This document shows, piece by piece, positions 1 to 13,239 of a stretch of 64,000 bases of DNA. This DNA comes from Caprimulgus europaeus. Taxonomy: Eukaryota > Chordata > Aves > Caprimulgiformes > Caprimulgidae. The notes below the pieces were generated by a model. The model saw nothing but the letters and a program-made list of their open reading frames with translations, did no database searches and was not told the origin of the DNA. The DNA lies in the NCBI GenBank assembly GCA_907165065.1, contig OU015527.1:19667686-19731685 (forward strand). Direction: 5' to 3'. Position 1 is the stretch's first letter. The number at the start of each line of letters is the position of its first letter. Made by a program: the position numbers and the translations under genes.

Positions 1-3000
1 TCTGCTGGTTTTCCACCTTTCCCGCCCAAGAGCTTAGAGTCTGCTAGACTAGTACTAAAAGCAGCACCAGACAAACACAGAGGCTGTAAACCTTATGCTG
101 ACTGCAGTACAAGAGATCAAGGAAGGAAAATTTGCCAGACATCTTGAGTAGCACGGGAGGATAAAGCAAAACCTTTATCTATACTTGTCCTGTATTCGTA
201 GCATTCTCAGTAGGGATATTTTTCAGACTCTTTGTATAAGAAGCATCCTCAATTGAGGGGTGGCTGTTGTGTCTACATTTGGACAGTCTGCTTTTTCAAG
301 TTGTTATGTACTGAATCCACCCAGAAACTGTTGTGTAAGCCCTCCCCCACTGCTTGTGTAGTGGGCCATTATTTTCTGTTGGTAGAAAATCCATTGGCTT
401 CAATAATGAAAGATATTGTAGGCAAATCTATCTTATATTGACTTTTTTTTTAAAAAAAAAAAAAAAGAAAAAAAGCTGTAATGTCAAACTAAAAGATTAT
501 TTACTTCGGATGAGTAGGATTCAATACAAATCCAGAGATAACCAGAGTTTCTGTTTTAAGTGTTTTAGAAATATCAATCAAAAGGGAAAAAAAAAACCAG
601 CCAACCAAACAAACAAAATAAACAAATTGCTTCTAAATTATCCTGCACTTGACATGATGAGTGAGAGCTGAAACCTGAGAACCTTAATAAATCACTATTC
701 TATATACCCTATAATGTTAGACCTCCTTACTCAATCTATAAATGTAGTGTTGACTATAGAAGAGGACACTGCAAACATACATGTGCAGAAAAAATTCACA
801 GCTCAAAGATGAAAAAGTAAGCATAATTTACTTCACTTTGATAAATTCACAAGAGGTATTAGTGCTTTATTTTCAGTTACTCCTTAAAACTAAAAGAACT
901 CTTAAAATTCTAAAAGGACTTTGGCAGACAGCCTACATAGTCATTCGGAAGGTATGGGTTAAGTCACAAATAGTCAATGAGCCTGCTCTCTCTATTTCAG
1001 AGACATTAGCTTCTCAGTCAGTGCAGACCAAATACAAAGATCAGATTGTTCAGTGAGTTTCTTTGAAGATTCATCTTCACAATGCTCCACTAGTTTAATG
1101 TACCTTGCCATTCAAGCCCTACATTCTGATGCTAGGTGAATGCTTTTGTTGCACTCTCTTCTTCCACTGCAGTGCTTTTATCAAAAAACATGAAAAGCAC
1201 CTCAAAAAATGTAAGGTAAAATCTTAGCTGCCTCACACTTTTCTGTGCATATGTCACAGAGACAGAGGAAGGAAGAGGCCATGGACAGTAAGTCCTGTTA
1301 TAGACTTTCCAAAGTAGTTGATTTTACCTGTAGAAAACTTGTACTTCAGAAGATGTCTGTGTGGTGCACTCGTCTTTTTGAACAGTTAACTCTATAACTG
1401 GAAACAGACTAAACCAGGTCAGCAAAACATTTGGATCTATTGAGAAGATGGAAGTAATAGTTTAGGTATTTTTCTGCATTAGTATTACTGCATTGCTTCT
1501 GGGATCTGGGCTAGTATTTGGATGTAGAAAATGCAAGAGCTTTTTCTCAGCAGAGCACCATATAGCACTGTGTAAACATAATTAGTTTTCCTTCCTGCAG
1601 AAAACAGACACTGTGACATGTCTTTTCTAAGGTATTCTTAGATCATTGCATGAAAAGCTGTAGAGATCTCTTTTTTATCATTACCTATGATAACAGATAT
1701 AGCTATATTGATAGTAGGTACATATAATTATAATGGTTATACAACTATATAGTAGCTATAATTGATCCATAAATGCTCCAACACCAGAGACTTTGTACAA
1801 ACATCTGGAAATTTCTGAATGGGGGAGGGAACTGGAAGTATGTCATTAGTTACCAACTTAGTTGTGCTTAATCTGATACTAACCAAAAGTTGCTATTGTT
1901 GCCATACGATAAAATTGATTTATATAAACCAAATTACTACTTTCAGTTGGTTTGTATATGAAGGAGAAAAAAAACAACAAAACAAAACAACAACTTTCTA
2001 TGTATTTATCCCGCACTAGCTAGGGACTTGTATCTGGCCACTGACCTCAGTCCTGGAACTGTCTCTCTAGTTTGTTTCTGGTCAATCAGTTTGACTGTTT
2101 ATCATATTGACCGTATAAAATAGCATAGCATTGGCCAAACTACAGCCTGTGAGTGTGGGATCCACAATCTAAAGAGCTATCTGCCCAAAAATAAGCATAC
2201 CACTTCATAGCGTGGTGTTTCTAATATAGTTTCTCCACAAACATATCAAGTAGTTCTGTTATACAGAAACATTCACAAGTTCTGAAAAATTGATGCTCCA
2301 TTGCAACCAGTTAAGTTACAAAACTGTGGGTTTTCCAAGTTCTTATCTGTTTTTACTCAAGTACAAAAATAGAAGGTAACACTTAATGATAGGCCAGCAA
2401 TGCCATTCTCAAACTAAGTTCATGGGCATAGTTTTGATATGTGAGAATTGAAATGAGGTAAAAAATGAAAGAATAAGGACACAGCTGAAAGTTATGAGTG
2501 GTATATATAGAACAGTCACTGAATGTTAAATCAGTGGAACCTCCAGCAAAGACAGAAGGCATCTGTGTGGGACAACCTACTAACTGTAATTTTTTTCTGT
2601 GTTCCAATCTGACTTCAAAAATAAAAAGGCTCCAGGTCTGAAGATCAGACATCAGGAAAATTTTAAAAGTCTTTACAAAACCTTCCTTTTACAACTAGGA
2701 GAAGTAAATATGGCAAAACCAAGGGCTATAAAAACTGGGCTGACAGGACAATTCTCTAGTAAATTCAAACAGTTTTTATAAACTACCAGGTTTTCAATCA
2801 AGCAGACAAAAATTATAGAGAAAATAATTCCACTGGACCTGTTTAATTTCTGAATCCACTCTTTCTGAATGTACTCTTTCTAATCTTTTATTCTGCAATT
2901 GCATTCTCAGAGCACATGGATTTTCTAGATTATCTTTGTTAGAGTTATTGTAGGAACATATTGGAAGGAACATTAGAAGGAAGAAAGGAAAGGAAGAACT

Positions 3001-3432
3001 CCTCATAAAATCTCTCTAGAATGACTGGAACTGTTTTGGGTTTGTTGTTAGTTAGACACATGGTATTCTTAGGCACGTATTTGTGAAAAAATAAAACAAC
3101 AAAACCACATACACAAAAAAACCCCTCAAACAAAACCCAAAAACCATTGAGACAGATTGTCATCCTCATCACTCCAAAAAGGAAAAACTCTGTCTATCAT
3201 GACACACAACCAAAAGACTTGTGAAATTAACATGGATATGTTTTATGCTTCTTGGTAACAGATCCCTTCATACTGGTTTAAAAGTCTCTACAAGAATGAG
3301 ATTATTTTCTAGATTAAGTTTTCTTAGAAAAGAAGTCTTTTGTTTTTTTCTATCCAGCAGCACAAACATCAGGTTTTGAAAATTCTGCAGGCAAATCCAC
3401 AATATTGCTACTTGTTTTTTCTAAGTTCTGCT
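1..3432. other. AT-rich non-coding DNA, no gene recognised
   Basis: Only short open frames (about 105 codons or fewer) occur here, and none shows a recognisable domain or codon pattern. Homopolymer-rich spots include a T-run followed by A-runs near 440-475 and A-rich patches near 585-620, 1970-1990 and 3090-3150. I see no interspersed element that I can name. Confidence 0.6.
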
Positions 3433-5650
3433 AATCATAGAATCATAGAATGGTTTGGGCTGGAAGGGACCTTAAAGATCATCTAGTTCCAACCCCCCTG
3501 CCATGAGCAGGGACACCTTCCACTAGACCAGGTTGTTCAAAGCCTCATCCAGCCTGGCCTTGAACACTTCCAGTGAGGAGCATCCACAACTTCCCTAGGC
3601 AACCTGTGCCAGTGTCTCACCACCCTCACAGATCAGAAGTTCTTTCTAATACCTAATCTGAACCTCCCCTCTTTCAGTTTAAAGCCATTTCACCTTGTTC
3701 TGTCACTACCTGCCCTTATGAAAAGTCCTTCCCCAGCTTTTCTGTAGGCCTCCTTCAGGTACCAGAAGGCCGCTAGAAGATCTCCCTGGAGCTCTCTCGT
3801 CTCCAGGCTGAACAGCCCCAACTCCCTCAGCCTGTCCTTACAGGACAGGTGCTACAGCCCTCTGATCATCCTTGTGGCCTCCTCTGGACTCGTTCCAACT
3901 GGTCCATGCCTCTCTTGTATTGGGGGCTCCAGAACTGGACACAGGACTCCATGTGGGGCCTTCCAAGAGTGGAGTAGAGGGGAAGAATCACCTCCCTTGA
4001 CCTGCTGGCCACACTTCTCTTGATGCAGCCCAGGATATGGTTGGCCTTCTGGGCTGCAAGCGCACATTGCTGGCTCGTGTTGAACTTCTCGTCCACTACC
4101 ACTCCCAAGTCCTTCTCTTCAGAGCTGGTCTCAAGCCACTCATCACCCAGCCTGTATTTGTACTTGGGGTTGCCCTGACCCAGATGCAGGACCTTGCATT
4201 TGGCCTTGTTGAACTTCATGGGGTTAGCACAGGCCCCACCTCTCAAGCCTGTCAAGGTCCCTCTGGATGGCATCCTGTCCCTCCAGCATGTCAACCACAC
4301 CACACAGCTTGGTGTTGTCAGCAAACTCGCTGAGGGTGCACTTGATCCCACTGTCCATGTCACTGACAAAGAAGTTAAAGAGCACCGGTCCCCATACTGA
4401 ACCTTGAGGGACACCACTCGTCACCGGTTTCCGCTCAGACTTTGAGCTGTTGACCACAACTCTTTGAGTGTGACCATCCAGTCAGTTCCTTATCCACCGA
4501 GTGGTCCATCCATCTAACCCACATGTTTCCAGTTTGGAGACAAGGATGTCATGCGGGACGGTGTCAAACACCTTGCATAAGTCCAGGTAGATGACATCAG
4601 TTGCTTTAACCTTGTCCACCAACATTGTAACCCCATCATAAAAGGCCACCAGATTGGTCAGGCATGATTTGCCCTTGGTGAAGCCATGCTGGTTGTCACC
4701 AATCACCTTCTTGTTCTTGATGCGCCTTAGCATAATTTCTTGCCTGGCACTGAGGTGAGACTGACCAGCCTGTAGTTCCTGAGGTCTTCCTTGTTTCCCT
4801 TTTTAAAATGGGGATTATGTTCCCCTTTTTCCAGTCTGTGGGAACTTCACCAGACTGCCAGGACTTCTCAAATATGATGGATAGTGGCTTTGCAACTTCA
4901 TCTGCCAGTTCCCTCAGGACCTGCAGATGTATTCCATCAGGTCCCATGGACTTGTACACCTTCAGGTTCCTTAGGTGGTCCTGAACCTGGTCTTCTACAG
5001 TGGGTGGCTTTTCATTCTCCTGGAGCCTTCCTTGGCTTTCTAGGACTTGGGCATTGTGGCACGAGCCCTTGCTGGTGAAGACCGAGGCAAAAAAGTCATT
5101 GAGCATCTCAGCCTTCTCAGTGTCCCAGGTGACCAGATCTCCCATCACCTTCCGGAGAGGGCCCACATCATTATCCCTAGTTTTCCTTTTCTCCCCAACA
5201 TACCTATAAAAGCTTTTTTTATTGCCCTTGACATCTCTGGCCAAATTTAATTCTGTCAGGGCCTTGGCTTTCCTAACCTGATCACCGGCTTCTCGGGCAA
5301 TTTCAGGCAATCCCAGGTTACCTGTCCTTCCTTCCACCCTTTATAGGCTTCCTTCTTGATCCTAAGTTTGTTCAGGATCTTCCTGTCCATCCATACAGGC
5401 CTCCTGCTGTTTTTGCCAGCCTTCCTCTTTGTAGGGATGCATAGTTCCTGGGCTTGGAGGAGGAGATCATTGAGTATGATCTGTTTTGCACCCCTCTTCC
5501 TTCCAGGAATTCATCCCATGGTGGGTGACCAAGTAGATCCCTGAAGAGGTCAAAGTCTGCTCTCCTGAAATCCAGGGTGGTGAGCTTACAGTGCACCTTC
5601 TTCACTGTCTTGGGGATGTCGAATTCCAACATTTCATGGTCACTAATAAA
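3433..5650 (-). mobile_element. CR1 non-LTR retrotransposon, 5'-truncated, minus strand
   Basis: The plus strand opens with ATCATAGAATCATAGAATGG, the reverse complement of the usual CR1 3' end with its short octamer repeats. Moving right, the minus strand reads backwards through a CR1 3' region, the ORF2 C-terminal part and the reverse-transcriptase (RT) domain. It then reaches the linker upstream of the RT and fades out near 5650, before any endonuclease domain. At about 2.2 kb it is the longest CR1 in the window, but it lacks the 5' half of a full element (about 4.5 kb). The 5' truncation is typical of target-primed reverse transcription. The 5' edge is approximate because similarity decays gradually. 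Confidence 0.9.
3866..5632 (-). pseudogene. CR1 ORF2 reverse-transcriptase remnant, frameshifted
   Basis: Several minus-strand frames together cover the RT part of CR1 ORF2. The 5372-5632 frame holds the pre-RT linker (LDFRRADFDLFRDLL). The 4696-5337 frame holds the start of the RT domain ([19 protein letters not shown], then [11 protein letters not shown]) and goes out of frame soon after. The 4482-4733 frame holds [17 protein letters not shown] and the first catalytic region, [12 protein letters not shown]. The 4224-4457 frame holds [14 protein letters not shown] and FADNTKL. The 3866-4417 frame holds the thumb and tail ([22 protein letters not shown]). The catalytic FADD has become FADN (4314-4325, minus strand), so the second aspartate is lost. 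Frameshifts and this change indicate an inactive copy. Confidence 0.88.
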
Positions 5651-8600
5651 GTTAGCTGACCTACATGTCAGCTTGGGGGTTTTCTCAGAGGCATGTGCTT
5701 GTTGATATTGCAGTTAGGTACCAAGACCAAATAATCTTCATAAAGTATTTACTGCTCTGTATATTTGTCCTGGTTTTTAGACAGTGAAACTATCACAATA
5801 TTTTTCTTAAATTCATTAATGCAATATACTCTTTAGAATATATCACCCATCTACAAACCTAGGGGCTTGTCCCTTCATTTTTCCAATAGCATCATGGTTA
5901 AGATAGGTACCTAAGATGGAAGAGAAAGACCAAAGTTCAAAGCAGATCTTCTGTTTGCTGAAGAACATTGAATCCATTTCTCCCACCTTGTAAGACACAG
6001 CGTCACTGAACTGTTCCTTTCAGAAATGTTCTGTTTTGTATGAAATACCTATGCACCTGGGGCCATCTATAGGGATATAAAGGCATTTTAAAAATTATGG
6101 TCTATCTGTCAGCCTTATGGTTATTATCATGCCATTTCTTTCTTTGGTCTGATTAATATTTCATTATTCACATTGATTAATCTATATTATTCCTTAAAAC
6201 TCATGGAACTAGAAAACCTGAATTAATGGAGGAAGAAGCTACATCTGAAAATTTAAGTTTCTCTCCTAGAATACTATGTGGTAATCAGAGTTTAGCCAAC
6301 TCATCTAGACACTCAGATCCTCATGTGTGGGAAGGTGTAAAAAATATTAGCTATACAACATAGAATAATAAAGTACTGTCTAAATTTAGTATATCACATT
6401 GAACTGATTTCCCACTTCAAGAAGCATGAGGATCCAGTATCAATTAAATAATAAATTAATCCAAAAAGATGTATCTGAACTGGAAGATTTTTTAAAAATG
6501 CTTGTACATTTGATATATGATGAAAATACAATACAAATTTATCCTGAATTATATATTGACATATAAAACAGCAGCGTAGGGGAAAAAAACAAACACACTA
6601 AAAACCCAAAACAAAACACCCAAGAAAAAAAAATGCCAACAAAGGTCATTAAAAATAATAAGGAATGCATGCTGGACAACTCAGACTATTAAAAAAAGTA
6701 TTGGAAAATATACCAAGATGTCTGTAGAAAAGCTTCTAATTTTTAATCTTTCAAAACCAATTAAGGTATTACAAAACCATAAGCAAAAATAGTAAAAGTG
6801 ACATAAAATGTCAGTTCAGACAGTTTAACTGAACAGCTGAGCAACTGATTTATAAAACTTCTTCTCATCTTCTTTTATGACTTCTTTGGCTCATCATGGC
6901 TCTGGCAAGTACCAATGGAGGTACAGATATAGTGAGTAACTTCTAGCTGTAACACTATAGTATCATGTAGAATTAGATTGCTATTCACATGCTTGACCAC
7001 AAGGGCACTAATTGTAAATAATGTGACTCATCTTGATCAGCTTCCCTGGAATAAGGCTAAAAATAGGGCCATTGGTATTATAGTCATAACAAGGTGCTGC
7101 AACAACAACTCTCTGAAATTACTGCATTTGCTAAAATAGCTAACAAACAACATTTTATAAAAGGGAGTTAAAATGCAGTCTTAAAAAACAGTGCAAACTG
7201 AAAAAGGGGTCTCTTAACCACTAACATTACAACAGTTTTCCCAATGGAAATAAAAGGTGGAATTTCCACTTTTAGGCTACACAGCTGAATGGTTTATCTT
7301 TGAACTCAAATGCCTGAAAGTCAAAAGTCACTTAAGTATTTTTGAAAAATTATCCTCTGTTTCAGGAAAAAAAAAAGTAGTAAAGATTTATCCTAAAAAG
7401 CTTTTAAACAGATAACAACATCATACAAATAGTCCTATATCTTGTATAAGATACACTGTGTTCCTGAGATGACATTTATACGGCAAAATGTAGCTTGAAA
7501 CAATGTTTTATGACCAGGCTGTAAATCCTTGGAAGAGGAGAGGTCTCCAAGGAGAAACAGAGCTCTCACACAACAATGGCATAAAGAGAATTGGCAGTCA
7601 TTTTCTGTAGTTTTAGCGAACATCTGGAACTCATATGTTTATTGTTGAAAATTGCCAAGATCTAAGACCAGAAAGTAGGAGCGATTTGACTTCTATTAAA
7701 GAAGAACAGAACAAATATAAAAGAAATATAACCAAGTAAGACAGCAGTGAGTTCTACACAATTTTCAAACGTGATTTGTTTTTTGTTTGAACAACTGTTT
7801 GTTGTGTTAACTCAGTCTAACTACCAACATTGAACTCTTGATTATATGACAAGAAAAGTAAGAGATACTCAAGTACCACACTTCCTTAACAATACGAAGA
7901 TATCATTAGCAGATTCTATAAATAAGGTATATAGTTTTCATTTATGGAGTAAAACATTAAGAATTTTAAGTACAGAAGAAAATCCATTGTATAAGATTGT
8001 CTTGTATAATACAGAAAAAAAAAAAAAAGGCCTAAAGTTAAGCAACATTTCAGCATAAAATATTATCTCCTTAGAGGAAAACTCCACTAACGAATATATT
8101 ATACGAACAAGATTTATCCTCTTTATTAAGACTGCTCTACGTTACTCTGCCATATCTTTGGTATGACAATTTAGAAGCTATAAGCAGCTGTAAACTAAAA
8201 ACAATCTCTCCAAATAATCTGAATTGGAATAGGGATGGTTCTAAAACAGTTCTCAACTTAAAATCAGAAAAAACATCAAACCACCCCTAAAGACTGCCTT
8301 TGCTTTTTCTCAGCTTCTTTCTTGCCAAAGTTCTGTTAGGGGACTGAAATGTTTAATTTTAGAAGACATGAGATAAATTACAATGCTGGGGTTATAATCT
8401 GTTCTGAAGTTTGAACCTAGTGTTTTTATTTGGACTCATCTCTATATTACACTCTTAGAATGAGAAGGAGGAAAGAGTTTACTGGAAGAAATTATTAACC
8501 AAGTTATTTTAAAAATAGGTAGAGCATTCTATGCTGCTGTTACACTCGGAGATAATTTCTGAAAACTTCATGTTTGCTCATCTCAGAAACTTTGTAAGAA

Positions 8601-10463
8601 ATCTAGGAAATCAGCAAACCGCATTACAGGCTGGGAAAAAAAAACAAATTTGTGGTTGTGTTTCTGCTTTGAGATAAACAGGTGGCTTGGATCCTGTGGC
8701 CTTCCAACAACACTCTGTATAGAAACAGGCCTCATCAGTGTTGAAATTTTACATTAGTTTTCTGAGTAACCACAGCTGCGATATGGACAAAGAAAAAGAT
8801 ACAGACAAATAAAGCCAGGCAAATAAGTAACTTCTAATGCCTCAGTGATGTGTGGTTGGGGAGGGGCCTCATGAGATAATTGAAACAAGGGCATATACAT
8901 ATGCTTTCTGTGAGATCATTTTTCCTCATGCTTGTATGAATTTTTGCCAGCAAGTAATTTCATTGATTTGAACAAATATTCAAAAATGTTTAAAAAATGA
9001 TAAGTGAGTTGGATTCATGTAGTTAAGGGACAAAATGGAAGTAGTGGTGTCATCTAATCTCAGCTATATATTTCAGGGGAAAAAAAAGAAAGAAAACATT
9101 TTTGTTAGGAAAAACCTTGTTTTGGAATGTCTATGTATGGTTTTTCCTAATTTGGGGGGAAAAATGAAAAGAGCCAACCTACCCCTGACTTGAAATGTGT
9201 ATGCCAAGATTAAGTTTAGAGCAAATAATTTATTTTAAGTTTTCAACTCTCTAAATAGGAGGAGGACTATAAAGAAAAAAATTCCATGTTTCCACACCAA
9301 TAGTACAAAACAGAATCATCACATTTTACAACACTGAACATCTGGAAGTCATGTGTTTACTCCTGGGCCAGTAAGGGAGTACACATATTATTGTATCCAG
9401 CTATTTTTTCTGTTCCTAAAGGAATTATTCCCCACTTACACAAAACAAAACAAAACCAAAAAAAAACCCCAGCCACCCTGTTAAGCCAAATTACATGGTT
9501 AAAGTGGAATATCTCCTTTGGAAAAAGAAAATCCTGACTTAAAGATTTCAAGTAGTGCTGAATTTACTTCTTGCTTTGTGTTGCTTTCAGCCTTTTTGAT
9601 TTCTCCCCAGCCTACTGAGGCACCTAAAGAGACTTCAGAACTGATATCCTCAAGCAGATACACACTGTGTCCCAGAGGAGACCTGTAAAACTGTAGTCAT
9701 ATATCAAGATATAACTCGTACCATTAGGCATAATCTACAGTCCTGAAGACTCCCTTTCAATTGCTGAGACTTCCAGGCATAAGGAGAAACCTTCCACAGC
9801 TGAGTGTTATGTTACTGTTACTCTTAAAAATAATTGCTGTAATTTGTTCATTGTGCTCAAATATCTGGTCCCAAAATCAGAGCTCCACAGAAACAGAAGG
9901 GTGAAAACTGTTCAAATAAGCAGAATATACAACTAAAGGAGCATGTTAATCATACGCAGAAGGAACAGACATTCACATAATTTCTAGAAACTGAAACTGC
10001 TAATCAGTTTTAGTAATAACCTCAAGCAAAGCAGCTTTTAGAGGAAAGAAAAAAGCGTACTATTAGGCTTGTTATAATTAAATGCTGTTTCTAATGATAT
10101 CTGTGCTAGCTGGAGGCACACAACTACCAGGGTAAGTATTATTTGAAAATAGTAAGGAATATGCAAAACATCAAGTATGTGTTTTGCAAAATTATTATAC
10201 AATATGAGGTTGTTTCTTTTATTTTCTTAGAGTTTTACAGAGAATAATTTGGATAGAAAATTATGCTGTTATTCTTCATTCACTTCCTCTGATGTGATTC
10301 CAAGGAGTATAGTAGAATTATCTCTGTTTAATAGTTGTTTAAGAGCTAGCTATTATATGGTATGTAGTTCCCAGTACTGTAAAAGCAAGTGACTAAAGTT
10401 GAAACCAAGCCTGGGTAAAGGAAACACGGCAGTTCATGTCTGTGCAGGCCCTTCCTTTCTTTG
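5651..10463. other. AT-rich non-coding DNA, no element recognised
   Basis: No open frame exceeds about 70 codons and none looks like protein. There are A-rich low-complexity patches near 6575-6640, 7365-7378, 8010-8028, 9080-9095 and 9440-9475. I cannot name any transposon or conserved feature in this stretch. Confidence 0.55.
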
Positions 10464-11476
10464 TGTGTTGGGTTGGGGCAGGGTGGGAGGGTGGGGAAGA
10501 GTGATTTTTGGTAGTGGGGGAAGGGGCTATCCTGTGAGAAGCTTTGCAAAGCTCCCCTGGCTCCAAGGAGTAACCACCCCATCCCAGGCTGAGCTAATTA
10601 GCAATAGAGAAACAACTCTGCAAATCCATAGAACTTGGAGGAGAGACCATTAACCTGAACAAAAGATGACTATTGGCCTAAACAAGGACAGAGCTTGGTT
10701 TCCAGGAGGAAGGAGGAGGAGGGGGAGGACAGAGAACCTCAGACACCCAGTTCAACTGCATGGAGTAGGAGAAGGCAAAGGAGGTCCCTGTAGCCCATGG
10801 AGGTTCGATGGTGGAGCAGAAACCCACGTGTATCCATCGAGGACTCCACGTTGGAGCAGAAAGCTGAGCCTGAAGGCAAGTGTGGCTGAAATTGAGACCC
10901 CAGAGATGCTCAATGCCAGAGCAGGGGGTGGACCCCCAGAACTGGAGGGTGAGGAGGTGCGCTGAACCAGAGACCTGTCTGCAGCCCATGGACGTCCCCA
11001 TGCCGGAGCTGGGAGCTGTGACCAAAGAGGTCCGTGACTCCATGGGAAGCTCATGTTGGAACACTTTGTTCCTGAACTTTCCTGCTGGAAAGAGTGGCAA
11101 TGGTGAAGTGACTGCAACCCCCATTCCCTGTCCCCCTGTGCTGCTGTGGGGGCAAAAAGGTAGGGAAATCAGAAGCCAAGTGATTTGAGTCCAGGAAGAA
11201 GGGAGGGGTGAGAGGAAGGTGTCTTAAAGATGTGGTAGTTATGTCTCATTTTGCTACTTGGATGATTGGTAACGAATTAAATTAATTTTTCTTCCCCAAG
11301 TTGAGTCTGTTTTGCCTGTGGTTATAACCGGTGAGTGAGATGACCCTGTCCTTCATTCTAATCTGAGCTCCCTTTGTTGTGATTCCCTTTCCGTCTCACC
11401 AGGTGGAGGAAGTCTCACCGGGTTGGGGAAGTAAGTGCAGGACCACATCGTCCTACCTGTGGGTGAAACCACCACA
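10464..11476 (+). mobile_element. Solo LTR, 1.1-kb avian ERV family (divergent member), plus strand
   Basis: It runs from TGTGTTGGG to a terminal CCACCACA. It shares blocks with the other long LTRs at 19.7, 20.8, 31.3, 56.9 and 63.0 kb. These are GAGAAACAACTCTGCAAAT near the start, repeated GGAGCAG-type modules in the middle (10815-10930), and the block CTTCCCCAAGTTGAGTCTG (11291-11309) followed by GTTTTGCCTG. It lacks part of the 5' region present in the other copies and has a different 3' tail, so it is an older or separate subfamily member. Flanking pentamers (CTTTG and CCCTG) do not match well, so the edges are provisional. No internal retroviral sequence is attached. Confidence 0.72.
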
Positions 11477-12519
11477 CCCTGCTACAACTGTAAATTAGCT
11501 CTTCAAAAGGTGACACAGAGCTCAAGAAATACAACTTTGAGTTAAGTTCTCCCTGAAGAGAGGGAAGAGGAGAAGGAAGTAGCAGCAAAAGGCATAGAGC
11601 CTGAGGGCAGGATAGATGAAGTGAAGATGCAGTCCACAAGGCTAAGTCCAGTTACATGTATTTTATTTTTCCAGTGTTTAACTACATGAGCTAGAAGGAA
11701 AGGCTGCAATGGGAAGAACAACGGTGGGCTTAGGGATTGCAGGTAACAAAAAACTTCCATGGTGTTTTGGACTATCATAGCCATAGTGCTCTCTATAGCC
11801 AGATGATGATGGCATACTCTGAAGGCTGATCAGAGGTAGGTGTCAAGGGAGGAACCAGTGCTCTGACTATTTTTTATACTGTACTCTTTGCTCCAGGGAG
11901 CTTGTAAAGCTGTGTCCTAAACTTTGCAAAGTTTAGTGGAAACCTGATGAGACTACTGGGACAGGGGCAGATTTCTGTGGTAAGTACATTATTTTTTATC
12001 AATAAAATTATAATGTGATCTCATAATTTGCATGTCAAGGGATTAACATTCATTGAATACAGGGTAGACACTGAGGTAGTTAATGAAAAAAGAATTAATG
12101 AAACAGGACAGCTTTTTTTCCTCTGTAGTTATCCAGATCACAGCCATGTCAATCATTTGGTGAGTCTATAGTTAGAAACTCTATGTCAAGAATTTCAAAA
12201 GTCTACCCCAGAGTGTATATGACCTTTCTTTAGCTTGTACTGAAAGTACGGATTATGATACAGGTATCCTTTCTATTGCATCAAGCTTGACAACACAGTG
12301 GCCAAGAAGGACAGTTTTTTCAGACCCCTAGATAAACTCATTAGATCTACACAAATATCAAACTGATCAAATTAATGGGAAACTTCAATATTTAAGAAGA
12401 TTAACAACTGGTCAGGTATTATTGTGTGTCCTTCAACTGGAGAGAGAATCAAATTAGCTTGCTATTTAACAAACATTGAAGGCATCAACCTGTTAAATTA
12501 ATAATTCCTCGTAACAAAA
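11477..12519. other. Non-coding DNA between two LTRs
   Basis: No convincing coding sequence, RNA gene or named repeat is visible in this roughly 1-kb AT-rich interval. Confidence 0.5.
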
Positions 12520-13127
12520 TGTGATGAGTTAACGTTGGCTGAATGCCAGGTGCCCATCAAGCTGCTCTGTCACCTCCCTCTCAGAAGGATGGGGAGAGAG
12601 AACATAAGATGGAAAAAAAAACCAAAAAACAAACCAAACTCATAGGTCAAGACAAAGGCAGTTTAATAGAAACAAAGCAAAGCTGCATGCATGGAAGCAA
12701 AAGAAGAACAAAATATTTATTCTCTACTTTGCATCAGCAGGCAATGTTTGGCCACTTCCCAGGAAGCAGGGTTTCAGTACAAGTAATGGTTGATCCAGAG
12801 GACAAACATAAATAATGAATGCCCCGACTCCTTCCCCCTCCATTCTCCTTGCTTTTATTTCTGAGCAGATGTCATCTGGTATGGAATATCCCTTTGGTTA
12901 GTTTGGGTCAGCTGTCATGGCTGTGTCCCTCCAAGGACCTTTCCCAGTCCCAGCCTACTGGGGGGCGGAAAAGGTTGGAGAGTCAGCCTTGATGCTGTGT
13001 GAGCACTGCTCAGCAGTAACAAAAACACTGGTGTGTTATCTACACCTTTCTAGCTACTAATACAAAACAAAACACTATAAGGGCTACTATGGGAAAAATT
13101 AACTTTGTCTCAGCCACATCCAATATA
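12520..13127 (-). mobile_element. Solo LTR, 0.6-kb avian ERV family, minus strand, TSD CAAAA
   Basis: The plus strand starts TGTGATGAGTTAACG and ends CCAATATA. A perfect 5-bp duplication CAAAA flanks it (12515-12519 and 13128-13132). Read on the minus strand, it has an A/T box AATAAAAG (12852-12859 on plus) that could serve as a TATA-like promoter. It also has an ATTAAA polyadenylation signal (12662-12667) followed by a T-rich tract. Part of its U3 region resembles the LTRs at 25.7, 53.0 and 61.5 kb (CAAAGGGATATTCCATACC). The first base pairs read TATA on the minus strand where TGTA is expected, a likely point mutation. There is no internal ERV sequence, so this is a solo LTR left by recombination. 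Confidence 0.82.
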
Positions 13128-13239
13128 CAAAAGCAAAAAGCATCAGATGTATCTAAGATTCAGTTGATGGCATCTTGCCAAGTATGTGATAATTCAGCAG
13201 CATAAGCTAAAGGACTCAGGAACATGGGTGCAACAGATA

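Noticed and set aside
439..475. T/A-rich stretch as a retrocopy tail or terminator
   Set aside because: No upstream gene or element can be recognised. It looks like simple low complexity.
10666..11188. Overlapping frames of about 100-148 codons as a small gene
   Set aside because: They fall in the divergent LTR at 10464-11476 and match its repeat modules.
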